Below, piece by piece: positions 6,023 through 13,183 of a stretch of 13,694 nt of DNA. The notes beneath the pieces were generated by a model. The model worked only from the letters and a program-made list of their open reading frames with translations, did not search any database and was not told where the DNA came from. Source of the stretch: an uncultured Eubacteriales bacterium (GTDB lineage: Bacteria; Bacillota; Clostridia; Oscillospirales; Acutalibacteraceae). The first letter of the stretch is position 1; every line of letters starts with the position of its first letter. The stretch spans positions 1-13,694 of the forward strand of contig CAKSPR010000045.1 of the NCBI GenBank assembly GCA_934486455.1, in the 5' to 3' direction. The position numbers and the translations under genes are program-made.

Positions 6023-7381
6023 ATGCTTAATCCCTCCGACATAATGGAAACCATAAACATGATACGGGAGGAACACCTTGATATTCGTACCGTTACAATG
6101 GGAATATCCTTGTTGAGCTGTATCGACAGCGACATCGACAAGGCCTGCGACAAAATATACGACAAAATAACCGGCTATGCCGAGCGGCTTGTGCCGGTGT
6201 GCGACCAAATTCAAAGCGAATACGGCATTCCCATCATCAATCGCCGCATTTCGGTTACTCCTATCGGAATGCTGGCTTCGGCCTGCCCCTCCTCCGACAT
6301 AACCAAATTTGCCAAGACCCTTGAAAAAGCGGCAAGAGAGCTGGGGGTCAACTTTGTCGGAGGATATTCGGCACTTGTGCAAAAGGGCTTTTCCGACGGG
6401 GATTATGCCCTTATAGAGAGCATCCCCGCCGCCCTTTCCGAGACCGAGCATATCTGCGCCTCGGTCAATGTGGGAAGCACCAAGGCCGGCATTAATATGG
6501 ACGCCGTAAAAATGATGGGAAGGGCGGTCAAGGCGGCGGCAGAGCTGACAAAGGATCGGGACTGTATCGGAGCCGCAAAGCTTGTCACCCTTTGCAACGC
6601 CCCCGAGGACAATCCCTTTATGGCGGGTGCCTTCCACGGAGTGGGAGAGCCCGATTGTGTTATCAATGTGGGTGTTTCGGGTCCCGGCGTTGTTAAATGC
6701 GCTCTCGAAAAGGCGGGAGACTGTTCCGTAGACGGCCTTGCCGATGTTATAAAGCGCACCGCCTTTAAAATTACAAGAATGGGTCAGCTTGTGGCAATGG
6801 AGGCTTCAAAACGGCTTTGCGTGCCCTTCGGCATTGTCGACCTTTCACTTGCGCCCACCCCCGAGGTGGGGGACTCGGTGGCTCATATACTTGAGCAAAT
6901 GGGTCTTTCACGGTGCGGAGCCTGCGGAACCACCGCCGCCCTGGCCATGCTTAACGACGCGGTCAAAAAGGGTGGGGTCATGGCCTCCTCCCATGTGGGC
7001 GGTCTTTCGGGAGCCTTTATCCCCGTATCCGAGGACGCGGGAATGATCGCCGCCGCAAAATCAGGGTGTCTTTCGATAGAAAAGCTGGAGGCTATGACGG
7101 CTGTTTGCTCGGTGGGACTTGATATGATTATCATTCCCGGGGATACGCCCGAGGAGGTCATCTCGGGAATAATCGCCGACGAGGCGGCAATCGGAATGGT
7201 CAATTCCAAAACCACCGCCGTGCGCCTTATTCCCGCCATCGGCAAAAAGGAGGGGGAGGAGCTGTCCTTCGGCGGCCTGCTCGGAAGCGGCCCCGTCATG
7301 AGGGTCAATACAGCCTCTCCGCTGACCTTCATTTCCCGCGGGGGAAGGCTTCCGGCGCCCTTGCAGAGCCTCAAAAATTAA
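6023..7381 (+). CDS. PFL family protein (UPF0210 / DUF711)
   Basis: A 452-residue cytoplasmic protein of the UPF0210 (DUF711) family, annotated as PFL-like because its fold resembles pyruvate formate-lyase. I do not see a glycyl-radical motif, so a PFL reaction should not be assumed. Recognisable segments are the N-terminal ETINMIREEHLDIRTVTMGI, the central VGVSGPGVV and the C-terminal SRGGRLPAPLQSLKN. Length is normal for the family. The start ATG follows AAGGAAG. It is the second gene of the ACT-UPF0210 operon and is closed by a strong terminator at 7432. Biochemical function is unknown; the ACT partner hints at amino-acid or small-molecule control. Confidence 0.93.
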   Translation: MLNPSDIMETINMIREEHLDIRTVTMGISLLSCIDSDIDKACDKIYDKITGYAERLVPVCDQIQSEYGIPIINRRISVTPIGMLASACPSSDITKFAKTLEKAARELGVNFVGGYSALVQKGFSDGDYALIESIPAALSETEHICASVNVGSTKAGINMDAVKMMGRAVKAAAELTKDRDCIGAAKLVTLCNAPEDNPFMAGAFHGVGEPDCVINVGVSGPGVVKCALEKAGDCSVDGLADVIKRTAFKITRMGQLVAMEASKRLCVPFGIVDLSLAPTPEVGDSVAHILEQMGLSRCGACGTTAALAMLNDAVKKGGVMASSHVGGLSGAFIPVSEDAGMIAAAKSGCLSIEKLEAMTAVCSVGLDMIIIPGDTPEEVISGIIADEAAIGMVNSKTTAVRLIPAIGKKEGEELSFGGLLGSGPVMRVNTASPLTFISRGGRLPAPLQSLKN

Positions 7382-7431
7382 CACGCTCCCGCACAACTGC
7401 CTTCTGTTTGAGCAATATTTTTTAAACCCAT

Positions 7432-7459
7432 GCCGTCCCCTTCGGGACGGCTTTTTCTT
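7432..7459 (+). terminator. Rho-independent terminator of the ACT/UPF0210 operon
   Basis: An 8-bp GCCGTCCC/GGGACGGC stem (7432-7439 with 7444-7451), a CTTC loop and then TTTTTCTT, about 50 nt after the UPF0210 stop. Confidence 0.9.
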
Positions 7460-7592
7460 GTACTTTTTCGCGGGATATTCTTGCGGCGTTCCACCGTTGC
7501 TTTGTTATGTTTTAAAAAAACGGTTCTTTTATGGGGCGGCGGCAACGCCCTTCGTAAAGCATATACCGATTTTTCGTACGGCATGTTTTTAT

Positions 7593-7604
7593 GTGTGTTC
7601 ACAC
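7593..7604. promoter_or_regulatory. Short palindrome upstream of the metal-transport promoter
   Basis: GTGTG-TT-CACAC, a 5-bp inverted repeat about 30 bp upstream of the -35 box, in an otherwise gene-free stretch (7460-7632) where I see only AT-rich sequence and a weak GGGCG/CGCCC hairpin near 7535-7552. It could be a regulator site but is short enough to occur by chance. Confidence 0.25.
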
Positions 7605-7632
7605 GATAAAATGTAAAATTTTTTTGACTTGA

Positions 7633-7661
7633 TTGACAATGCCCTTTTGGGGTGATAAAAT
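7633..7661 (+). promoter_or_regulatory. Promoter of the DUF6110/P-type ATPase locus
   Basis: A perfect TTGACA (7633-7638), a 17-bp spacer and TAAAAT (7656-7661) with a TGA extended -10. It lies downstream of an AT-rich tract (7610-7625) that may act as an UP element. A 70-80 nt leader follows; within it AACCTG/CGGGTT (7681-7697) can form a small hairpin inside a longer A/G- and T/C-rich pairing. Confidence 0.85.
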
Positions 7662-7738
7662 TATTTCATAAAAAGGGAAAAACCTGAATATCGGGTTTAT
7701 ATTTCCTTCTTTTGAAATTTTGAACGGAGGTTTTAAAA

Positions 7739-8035
7739 ATGAAGTTTTGTTTAGGAAAATTAGGACTTTTTGCGGGCGGTGTGCTGTTCGGAACCGCCGG
7801 ACTTAAAATTCTCGGCAGCCGCGAGGCAAGAAAGGTATATACCTATTCCGCCGCCGCAGCGCTCAGAGCCAAAGAGGAAATTATGACCAAGGTTACGGCC
7901 ATTAAGGAAAATGCCGAGGACATTTTGGCCGACGCAAAGGATCTTAACGAAAAATGCGCCGCCGAAAAGGAAGTCATTGAGGACTGCTCCGGCGAATGCT
8001 GTGACGGTGCCGAGGCTGAAAAGACAGCCGAGTAA
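7739..8035 (+). CDS. DUF6110 family small membrane protein with Cys-rich tail
   Basis: A 98-residue protein that I assign to DUF6110, a family usually found beside P-type ATPases. One glycine-rich hydrophobic helix (about residues 6-26, LGLFAGGVLFGTAGLKILG) is followed by a positively charged segment (SREARK). Next comes an Ala/Glu/Lys-rich amphipathic helix (about 38-78) and an acidic tail with CSGECC at 83-88. Cys73, 83, 87 and 88 with neighbouring Glu/Asp could bind a soft metal. The overall plan matches mycobacterial PacL/DUF1490 proteins, which scaffold P-ATPases and bind metal at the C-terminus; homology is my inference from architecture. ATG preceded by GGAGG. It is expressed from its own strong promoter and lies 176 nt upstream of the ATPase gene. 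The alternative is an unrelated small membrane protein. Confidence 0.8.
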   Translation: MKFCLGKLGLFAGGVLFGTAGLKILGSREARKVYTYSAAAALRAKEEIMTKVTAIKENAEDILADAKDLNEKCAAEKEVIEDCSGECCDGAEAEKTAE

Positions 8036-8121
8036 ATATTTCTTTTGAGTTTTTAAGAGAGTCGGGCAAAGGCCTGCGACCGCCGACGAGCCGTAAAGCG
8101 CCTGTAAAGGACTTTTTCGGT

Positions 8122-8161
8122 GTGCGGCGGCCGTCGGGTCGACCTTGCCGCACGCTTTTTT
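8122..8161 (+). terminator. Terminator-like hairpin between DUF6110 and the ATPase
   Basis: GTGCGGC (8122-8128) pairs with GCCGCAC (8147-8153), then GC and six T (8156-8161). It looks like a working intrinsic terminator inside the operon, only 50 nt before the ATPase start, and I see no promoter between them. It may give partial read-through (more DUF6110 than ATPase) or be a regulated attenuator. An upstream stretch CGACCGCCGACG (about 8077-8088) is partly complementary to CCGTCGGGTCG in the hairpin loop and could act as an anti-terminator. Confidence 0.6.
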
Positions 8162-8211
8162 CGTGCCGGGGTTAAGTCTTTTTGACTCTCTTTTTTCGGA
8201 GGTACAGATTT

Positions 8212-10350
8212 ATGAAGTGTCAGGTTCTGCACGAATCAAAGGGCAGAATAAGAATTCATTTTTGCCTTTCAAAAATGTCTTTGCGGCAGGCCGACCTTGC
8301 CGAGTATTATTTAAAATCGGTTTGCGGAGTTGAGGATGTCAAGGTTTTCGACCGTACGGCCGATGCCGTCATCTTTTATGGCTGTTCTCGGTCGGATGTT
8401 ATATCGGCTCTTGCCCGTTTTTCCTTTGAAAATGCCGAAAGCAGGGGACTTGTTCCCGACCGCACATCCCGTCAGCTCAACCGCGATTTTGAGGATAGGC
8501 TTGTCTTTTCGGTGCTTCGCCGATTTGCTTCAAAGCTCTTTTTACCCTCGTTTGTGCGGTCGGCCATTGCAATTTTCCGCTCGGTCAAATACATAAAAGC
8601 GGGGGTTAAATCTCTGCTTGACGGAAAACTGTCGGTCTCGGTGCTGGACGCGACTGCCGTTGCCGTTTCGCTCATAAGAAGGGATTTCGGAACGGCAGGC
8701 TCGGTTATGTTTATGCTTGGGCTCGGTGAAATGCTTGAGGACTGGACCCATAAAAAATCGGTTTCCGACCTTGCGGGAGCAATGGCTTTAAATGTTGACA
8801 GGGCATGGGTAAAGGCCGAAGAAGGGGAGGTATTGCTGCCGCTTTGCGACATTTCGGCCGGAGACAGAATTGTCGTGCGCACCGGCAACATGATACCTCT
8901 CGACGGAAAGGTGTGCGACGGCGAGGCCATGGTCAATCAGGCCTCTATGACCGGTGAATCACTGCCGGTCAGAAAGGTAAACGGCAGTTATGCCTACGCC
9001 GGAACGGTGGTTGAGGAAGGGGAATGTACCATCCTCGTCGAAAAGACTGCCGGCGGCGGAAGATACGACCGTATTGTCAAAATGATAGAGCAGTCGGAAA
9101 AGCTCAAATCCACTGCAGAGGACAAGGCCGCAAGACTGGCCGATCGTCTCGTTCCGCTGACCCTCGGCGGCACGGTGCTTACATATCTTCTTACCCGCAG
9201 CATAACAAAAATGCTGTCGGTGCTTATGGTGGACTTTTCCTGTGCGCTGAAGCTTTCCATGCCGATTGCCGTGCTTTCTGCCATGAGAGAGGGCAATAAA
9301 CATAACATTTCGGTCAAGGGCGGCCGTTTACTTGAGGCGGTGGCCAATGCCGACACGGTGGTTTTCGATAAAACGGGCACCCTGACCTACGCAAGGCCTA
9401 CGGTTGCGGAAATCGTGACCTTCTCGGGCGGGGAACAAAACGAAATGCTTCGCCTTGCCGCCTGCCTTGAGGAGCACTATCCCCATTCTCTTGCCAACGC
9501 CGTTGTTGAGGAGGCTAAAAAGCGGGGGCTTAATCATGAGGAATACCATTCAAGGGTGGAATATGTCGTTGCCCACGGAATTTCCAGCACGGTGGAGGAG
9601 AAAAAGGTTGTCATCGGAAGCTATCATTTTGTTTTCGAGGACGAGGGCTGTATCATCCCACCCGATGAAAGGGAAAAATTCAAGAGCCTTTCGGATGAAT
9701 ATTCTCACCTTTATCTTGCCGTTTCAGGTGTGCTCAGGGCGGTTATATGTATTTACGATCCCTTGAGAGCCGAGGCAAGAGACATCATTGACAGCCTGCA
9801 CGATTTAGGTATAAGCAAGGTTGTCATGATGACGGGGGACAACCGCAAAACGGCGGCGGCAGTGGCCAAAACCGTCGGCGTGGACGAATATTATGCCGAG
9901 GTGCTGCCTGAGGATAAGGCCGAGTTCATACGAAACGAGCGCAAGGCCGGTCGGTGCGTAATAATGATAGGCGACGGAATAAATGACACTCCCGCCCTTT
10001 CGGAGGCCGACGCAGGTATCGCCATTAACAGCGGCGCGGCCATTGCGCGGGAGGTCGCCGACATAACCGTTTCGTCGGAGGATCTTTCTCAGCTTGTGGT
10101 TTTAAGAAGGCTTTCGACCGAGCTTATGTCCCGAATCGACAGGAATTATCGGTTTATCGTGGGATTTAATTTCCTGCTGATACTTTTAGGGGTAACGGGG
10201 GTCATTCAACCGACCTTTTCGGCGCTTTTGCACAACACCTCCACCCTTGGCATAAGCCTTGAAAGCATGACCAATCTTCTTCCCGCAAAAAATGAGGAAG
10301 AAAACACAGACAAACAGCAGAGCGGATTTAAAACGGCGGTTGCCGAGTGA
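8212..10350 (+). CDS. P1B-type heavy-metal-translocating ATPase (substrate unassigned)
   Basis: A 712-residue membrane ATPase that should export a transition metal using ATP. Catalytic motifs: actuator-domain TGES (247-250), phosphorylation site DKTGT (386-390), TGDN (541-544) and GDGIND (587-592). The nucleotide-domain HP motif appears as EHYPHS (421-426), with Ser after the His. The metal site in the core helix is DFSCALKLSMP (341-351), so CPC is replaced by SCA. The last helix has HNTSTLG (674-680). The N-terminus lacks a CxxC domain; instead HESKGRIRIHF (7-17) resembles the HMA_2-type domain found in relatives such as CtpC. I start at the ATG at 8212, nine bases after GGAGG; an in-frame ATG ten codons earlier has no ribosome site. 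Linked to the DUF6110 gene upstream. The C-terminal tail after residue 692 is polar. Confidence 0.93.
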   Translation: MKCQVLHESKGRIRIHFCLSKMSLRQADLAEYYLKSVCGVEDVKVFDRTADAVIFYGCSRSDVISALARFSFENAESRGLVPDRTSRQLNRDFEDRLVFSVLRRFASKLFLPSFVRSAIAIFRSVKYIKAGVKSLLDGKLSVSVLDATAVAVSLIRRDFGTAGSVMFMLGLGEMLEDWTHKKSVSDLAGAMALNVDRAWVKAEEGEVLLPLCDISAGDRIVVRTGNMIPLDGKVCDGEAMVNQASMTGESLPVRKVNGSYAYAGTVVEEGECTILVEKTAGGGRYDRIVKMIEQSEKLKSTAEDKAARLADRLVPLTLGGTVLTYLLTRSITKMLSVLMVDFSCALKLSMPIAVLSAMREGNKHNISVKGGRLLEAVANADTVVFDKTGTLTYARPTVAEIVTFSGGEQNEMLRLAACLEEHYPHSLANAVVEEAKKRGLNHEEYHSRVEYVVAHGISSTVEEKKVVIGSYHFVFEDEGCIIPPDEREKFKSLSDEYSHLYLAVSGVLRAVICIYDPLRAEARDIIDSLHDLGISKVVMMTGDNRKTAAAVAKTVGVDEYYAEVLPEDKAEFIRNERKAGRCVIMIGDGINDTPALSEADAGIAINSGAAIAREVADITVSSEDLSQLVVLRRLSTELMSRIDRNYRFIVGFNFLLILLGVTGVIQPTFSALLHNTSTLGISLESMTNLLPAKNEEENTDKQQSGFKTAVAE

Positions 10351-10435
10351 AGAGCGGTTGGCTCTTTCCAAGCGGGTATAAGGATCGGCTTTGTCCGATA
10401 AGGAAGGGAAACGGCTGAGCACAACAAAAAATAAA

Positions 10436-10480
10436 ACGAGCGTCGGCAGGGGATTTAATCCTGCTGTGCGCCCGTTTTTT
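10436..10480. terminator. Bidirectional terminator between the ATPase and phosphatase genes
   Basis: An imperfect stem of about 13 bp (10436-10450 with 10460-10475), holding GCAGG/CCTGC next to the loop. It is followed by TTTTTT on the plus strand, and on the minus strand by TTTTATTTTTT. It can end both convergent genes. Confidence 0.8.
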
Positions 10481-10494
10481 ATTGCAAAATTTTT

Positions 10495-10542
10495 GCGCGG
10501 CGCCCGACAGTCATTGAGGGGCACCGCGCTTGCTTTTTATTT
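10495..10542 (+). terminator. Second hairpin terminator after the ATPase gene
   Basis: GCGCGG (10495-10500) pairs with CCGCGC (10524-10529), with an inner GCCC/GGGC pairing (10502-10505 with 10519-10522), followed by TTGCTTTTTATTT. It works best on the plus strand as a back-up to the terminator at 10436. Confidence 0.65.
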
Positions 10543-10564
10543 AAGTGTCTTTAAGCCTTTAAAT

Positions 10565-11287
10565 TCAATCGTGACGGTCGGGAGAATCGAATTTCTCGCA
10601 AAATCTCGCCGAAAATGAGGGCGGCTCATTACCGGCGTAAAGGTGGGAAATGTCACCGTATCCGCAGCAGCGGAAGGCAACGATTCCTTCCTCTCGCTCC
10701 TCGGTGTATATTGTGGTCACCGATGTGGGCAGGGCGACAAAATTCTGGTGGAAAAAGTGGGGGCTGGTGCTGAAAAGGTAGGAAAGAATAAATCCCTCCA
10801 CACCGAAATGACAAAAGAGGGCAACGGTATCGTCGTTTCCCTTGTCGGTGGTAAAAATACGCCCCTTTTTCCTGTATCCGTGGGCGGCCAGCATTTCGTC
10901 GATTCCTCGGCAAAGCTGCTCATATTTTATCTTAAAATCCTCGGTGTTGTAAAGGGGAGAGTCCATCCATCTGTCGGAATAGATAAGGTCGTCGTTTTGG
11001 TAAAATCTCGGGCGGAAATCCCAGGCATAGCTTAAATTTCCCGTTTCGGGCTGGGGAACGAGAGCGTCAAACTCTCTCAGCCAGTTTTCTATTCTCGGTT
11101 TTATACCGAGAGCCTTTACCGTGCCCTCGGCCGTGGCTTTTGCCCGCCCGAGCGGCGAGCACCATATTTCGTCTATACCCATAGTAACCGTTCTTTTGGT
11201 TAAAAGCTCGGCCTCTTTAATGCCCTTTTGAGTCAGTGTGTCGTGTTCATAATCGGGGTCGCCGTGTCGGATAATTATAATCTTCAA
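10565..11287 (-). CDS. Histidine phosphatase family protein (phosphoglycerate mutase-like)
   Basis: A 240-residue member of the branch-1 histidine phosphatase superfamily. The catalytic RHG lies at residues 7-9 (His8 is the phosphorylated residue), SPLGRAKATAE at 45-55 supplies the second arginine (Arg48), REFDA at 71-75 the acid region, and CHFG at 159-162 the second catalytic histidine (His160). Substrate cannot be told from sequence; such proteins include phosphoglycerate mutases, cobalamin phosphatases and broad phosphatases. The start is TTG at 11287, placed nine bases after AGAGGG; the nearby ATG is out of frame. It has its own promoter (11414-11442) and a hairpin-bearing leader, and ends near a shared terminator. 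Confidence 0.88.
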   Translation of the reverse strand: MKIIIIRHGDPDYEHDTLTQKGIKEAELLTKRTVTMGIDEIWCSPLGRAKATAEGTVKALGIKPRIENWLREFDALVPQPETGNLSYAWDFRPRFYQNDDLIYSDRWMDSPLYNTEDFKIKYEQLCRGIDEMLAAHGYRKKGRIFTTDKGNDDTVALFCHFGVEGFILSYLFSTSPHFFHQNFVALPTSVTTIYTEEREEGIVAFRCCGYGDISHLYAGNEPPSFSARFCEKFDSPDRHD

Positions 11288-11353
11288 AAAACATTCCCTC
11301 TTTTTCGTTTTTTGAACTGTACCGATTAAAAGCGTTTGAAAATCGCCTTAAAA

Positions 11354-11386
11354 GCCCTGCCGAACAAAGTCTTTCGGCAATCGGGC
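11354..11386 (-). promoter_or_regulatory. Leader hairpin of the histidine phosphatase gene
   Basis: On the minus strand GCCC-GAT-TGCCGAA pairs with TTCGGCA-GGGC: 11 base pairs with a 3-nt bulge and an 8-nt loop, then TTTTAAGG. It sits inside the transcribed leader, about 70 nt before the start codon. The short T-run makes it a weak terminator, so it could be an attenuator or just a structured leader. Confidence 0.45.
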
Positions 11387-11413
11387 AGCTATGCACGGTA
11401 CAATACCATTTAG

Positions 11414-11442
11414 ATTATACATCCTTTTTATGCGGCTTTCAA
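11414..11442 (-). promoter_or_regulatory. Promoter of the histidine phosphatase gene
   Basis: Minus-strand TTGAAA (11442-11437), exactly 17 bp, then a perfect TATAAT (11419-11414). It predicts a leader of about 120 nt before the TTG start. Confidence 0.8.
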
Positions 11443-11483
11443 TAGCAAAGTCGGAATTTGTCGAATATGATTGCGGATAGCGG

Positions 11484-11586
11484 AAAAACCGCTTGCCGTC
11501 CCCGAGGGGTACCGTCGGCAAGGAAAGAGGGAAAGAACGGTACAAAAAACGGCTTTTCCCGCCCGTTGCGGGGCCGTGCGGTTTTT
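11484..11586. repeat. Nested inverted repeats downstream of ypeB
   Basis: A perfect 9-bp outer repeat AAAAACCGC/GCGGTTTTT (11484-11492 and 11578-11586) encloses two hairpins: CTTGCCG/CGGCAAG (11492-11498 with 11516-11522) and the ypeB terminator stem (11549-11577). GGTACCGT (11508-11515) and ACGGTAC (11537-11543) can also pair. Either strand could fold into a three-way-junction-like shape. No gene is seen here. Confidence 0.4.
11544..11577 (-). terminator. Rho-independent terminator of ypeB
   Basis: On the minus strand ACGGC-CCCGC pairs with GCGGG-(AAAA)-GCCGT, followed by TTTTTT (11549-11544). It lies about 20 nt after the ypeB stop. Confidence 0.8.
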
Positions 11587-11593
11587 GTGGCTG

Positions 11594-12937
11594 TTATTTC
11601 GTCAGCGTTCCGCCGTCGGTTTTAAGAACGACAAGGATCTTTTCCTCCTCAAGGGTATCGGCGTTTATATAAACAAGTATTTCCTCGCCGTTTTGCCCGT
11701 CGCAAAGGAATTCATAACACAGCTTTTCCTTTTGGGTGTCCAGGGGAATGACCGCCAATCCTTCGGATTTTGGGGTCAGAGCGGGGGACAGCTTTTGCCT
11801 TGCCGAAGAAATACTGTTTTTGGGTATATCAAAGCTTCTTTCGGTATGATTCATAATATACCCCTGGGTGTTAAGGGAGACTATCTCGCCGGTATCGGTG
11901 GCCACCCCCACCTTCACAAGGTCGGTATAATATACAACACCTTGCTCTGTGTATGCAAAATTGATGACGCAAACCCCTTCGTTTAAGGCAAAATAGCTTT
12001 CCTTAAATTCCCCAAGGGAAAGCTGATTTAAAAAGGCCCTTGCTTTTTCAAGACATTCGTCATATCCGTATACCGCGTCGGAAATCTCCCTGCTGTTCAG
12101 AATATAGGAGCAGTATCCACCCGCCTTGGTTACGGAAACACGGCTGTCGTTATAATGAAAATTGTAGCTCGGTATAATTCCGTTTTCCTCGCCGCCGTCG
12201 GACAGATTTTCGTCCGCTGTGCCGAGAAGCTCTGCCGCCGTATGCCTTGCCGAATCGGCCGTCACATCGCCTTTACCTTCAAGGAATTTTGCTTTAGCCT
12301 GCAAAATGTGATCGGAAAAGGGACCGTCGTAAAGAAGGGTGGGAAAGTTTGAAAGATGCTCCTCAACATTGTTAAAGCCCTCGTTTAAGTCGGCCGATAC
12401 CTGTCCGTCGTTTTTGTAAATGGAATTCCTGATGCTGTCGGCCCATTTTCCGTCGTCGTTCATGGTCACGCAAAGCTCGGTGACCTCGCCGTTTATCTGC
12501 CTTGCGTAATCAAGAAGCTGTTCAAGCTCATCCCGCTCCTGCTCGGAAATCTGGCCGTTTTGCGATATTTTTTTTGCAAGAGAGAGTGAAAACTCACCGA
12601 CCTGAGAAAGAAATTTATAGGTGTTGTCAAGCTCGGTGCCGCTTGTGGGCAGTCCCGACAGACAGGTTTTTGCCGAAAGAGCCTCGCTCCAAAGCTTCAT
12701 GGAAAGCTCTGAGGCTCCCGACGGTGTGACGGCATATCTGCCCTTTAAAAGGTCGGTTTCAATATTGTCGATATGCTCCGAAAGCTCGGATAAATTTCGC
12801 TCGTAGGTTATGCCCAGCCTCGTGCTGTATTCGGCGGCCGAGGCATAGCCGCTCACGGTAAATCCCGCAAGCACCAATACCGCCGCCAGGGCAAAGCTCC
12901 ATATTCTGACCCTTGTTTTCTTTTTGGCATTTTTCAT
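11594..12937 (-). CDS. ypeB: Germination protein YpeB
   Basis: A 447-residue YpeB family protein. In Bacillus, YpeB is made in the forespore and is needed to localise and stabilise SleB, the spore-cortex lytic transglycosylase. A short basic N-terminus (MKNAKKKTRVRIW) precedes one membrane helix (about 13-33). A mostly helical domain follows (about 40-215), and then C-terminal PepSY-like repeats (about 240-440), which in the family act as inhibitory or binding modules. The ATG at 12937 follows AAGGAA. Unlike the usual sleB-ypeB order, the upstream neighbour is a divergent TSCPD gene and no cortex hydrolase is present here. Expression is expected under a forespore sigma factor, but I could not find a convincing sigma-G promoter. 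Confidence 0.9.
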   Translation of the reverse strand: MKNAKKKTRVRIWSFALAAVLVLAGFTVSGYASAAEYSTRLGITYERNLSELSEHIDNIETDLLKGRYAVTPSGASELSMKLWSEALSAKTCLSGLPTSGTELDNTYKFLSQVGEFSLSLAKKISQNGQISEQERDELEQLLDYARQINGEVTELCVTMNDDGKWADSIRNSIYKNDGQVSADLNEGFNNVEEHLSNFPTLLYDGPFSDHILQAKAKFLEGKGDVTADSARHTAAELLGTADENLSDGGEENGIIPSYNFHYNDSRVSVTKAGGYCSYILNSREISDAVYGYDECLEKARAFLNQLSLGEFKESYFALNEGVCVINFAYTEQGVVYYTDLVKVGVATDTGEIVSLNTQGYIMNHTERSFDIPKNSISSARQKLSPALTPKSEGLAVIPLDTQKEKLCYEFLCDGQNGEEILVYINADTLEEEKILVVLKTDGGTLTK

Positions 12938-12955
12938 TTTAAGTCATTCCTTATC

Positions 12956-12970
12956 TGATAAACTTTATCA
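12956..12970. promoter_or_regulatory. 15-bp perfect palindrome upstream of ypeB
   Basis: TGATAAA-C-TTTATCA, seven base pairs each side of one central base, 18-33 bases upstream of the ypeB ATG and next to its ribosome binding site. It could be a repressor operator or an mRNA hairpin controlling ypeB. The rest of the 272-bp gap (12938-13209) shows only AT-rich sequence and the promoter of the plus-strand gene. Confidence 0.45.
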
Positions 12971-13154
12971 TTCTTATTTTTCCCGATTTTTTCACATAAT
13001 CCCTTTTTGCTGAATTTAATCGGATTATTAAACAGAACGGCGAAAAAATCAAATCCTCTTAAAAACGGCGGCGGATATTTTACGACGGCGCGTCGGAAGG
13101 CCTTGAAAAACATGACGGCTTGCCGGGCATGATGAAATTTGCGAAAAAGCCTTG

Positions 13155-13183
13155 TTGACAACAGGGGACAAGGGTAGTAAAAT
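13155..13183 (+). promoter_or_regulatory. Promoter of the TSCPD-domain gene
   Basis: A perfect TTGACA (13155-13160), a 17-bp spacer and TAAAAT (13178-13183), about 27 bp upstream of the start codon, so the leader is very short (roughly 20 nt). Confidence 0.82.

Noticed and set aside
5855..6637. 260-codon open frame on the minus strand
   Set aside because: Antisense to the ACT end and the UPF0210 gene, which are clear family members. No promoter or ribosome site supports it.
7382..7738. Hidden gene in the 357-bp gap before DUF6110
   Set aside because: Only a terminator, a weak hairpin, a short palindrome and the promoter are visible. The minus-strand frame at 7378-7602 reads back through the terminator and resembles nothing.
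8036..8161. Known riboswitch (cobalamin, c-di-GMP, NiCo, yybP-ykoY manganese) before the ATPase
   Set aside because: I compared remembered consensus cores and found no convincing match, so no class is assigned.
8182..8211. Upstream ATG for the P-type ATPase
   Set aside because: The ten extra codons cover the GGAGG ribosome site that serves the ATG at 8212.
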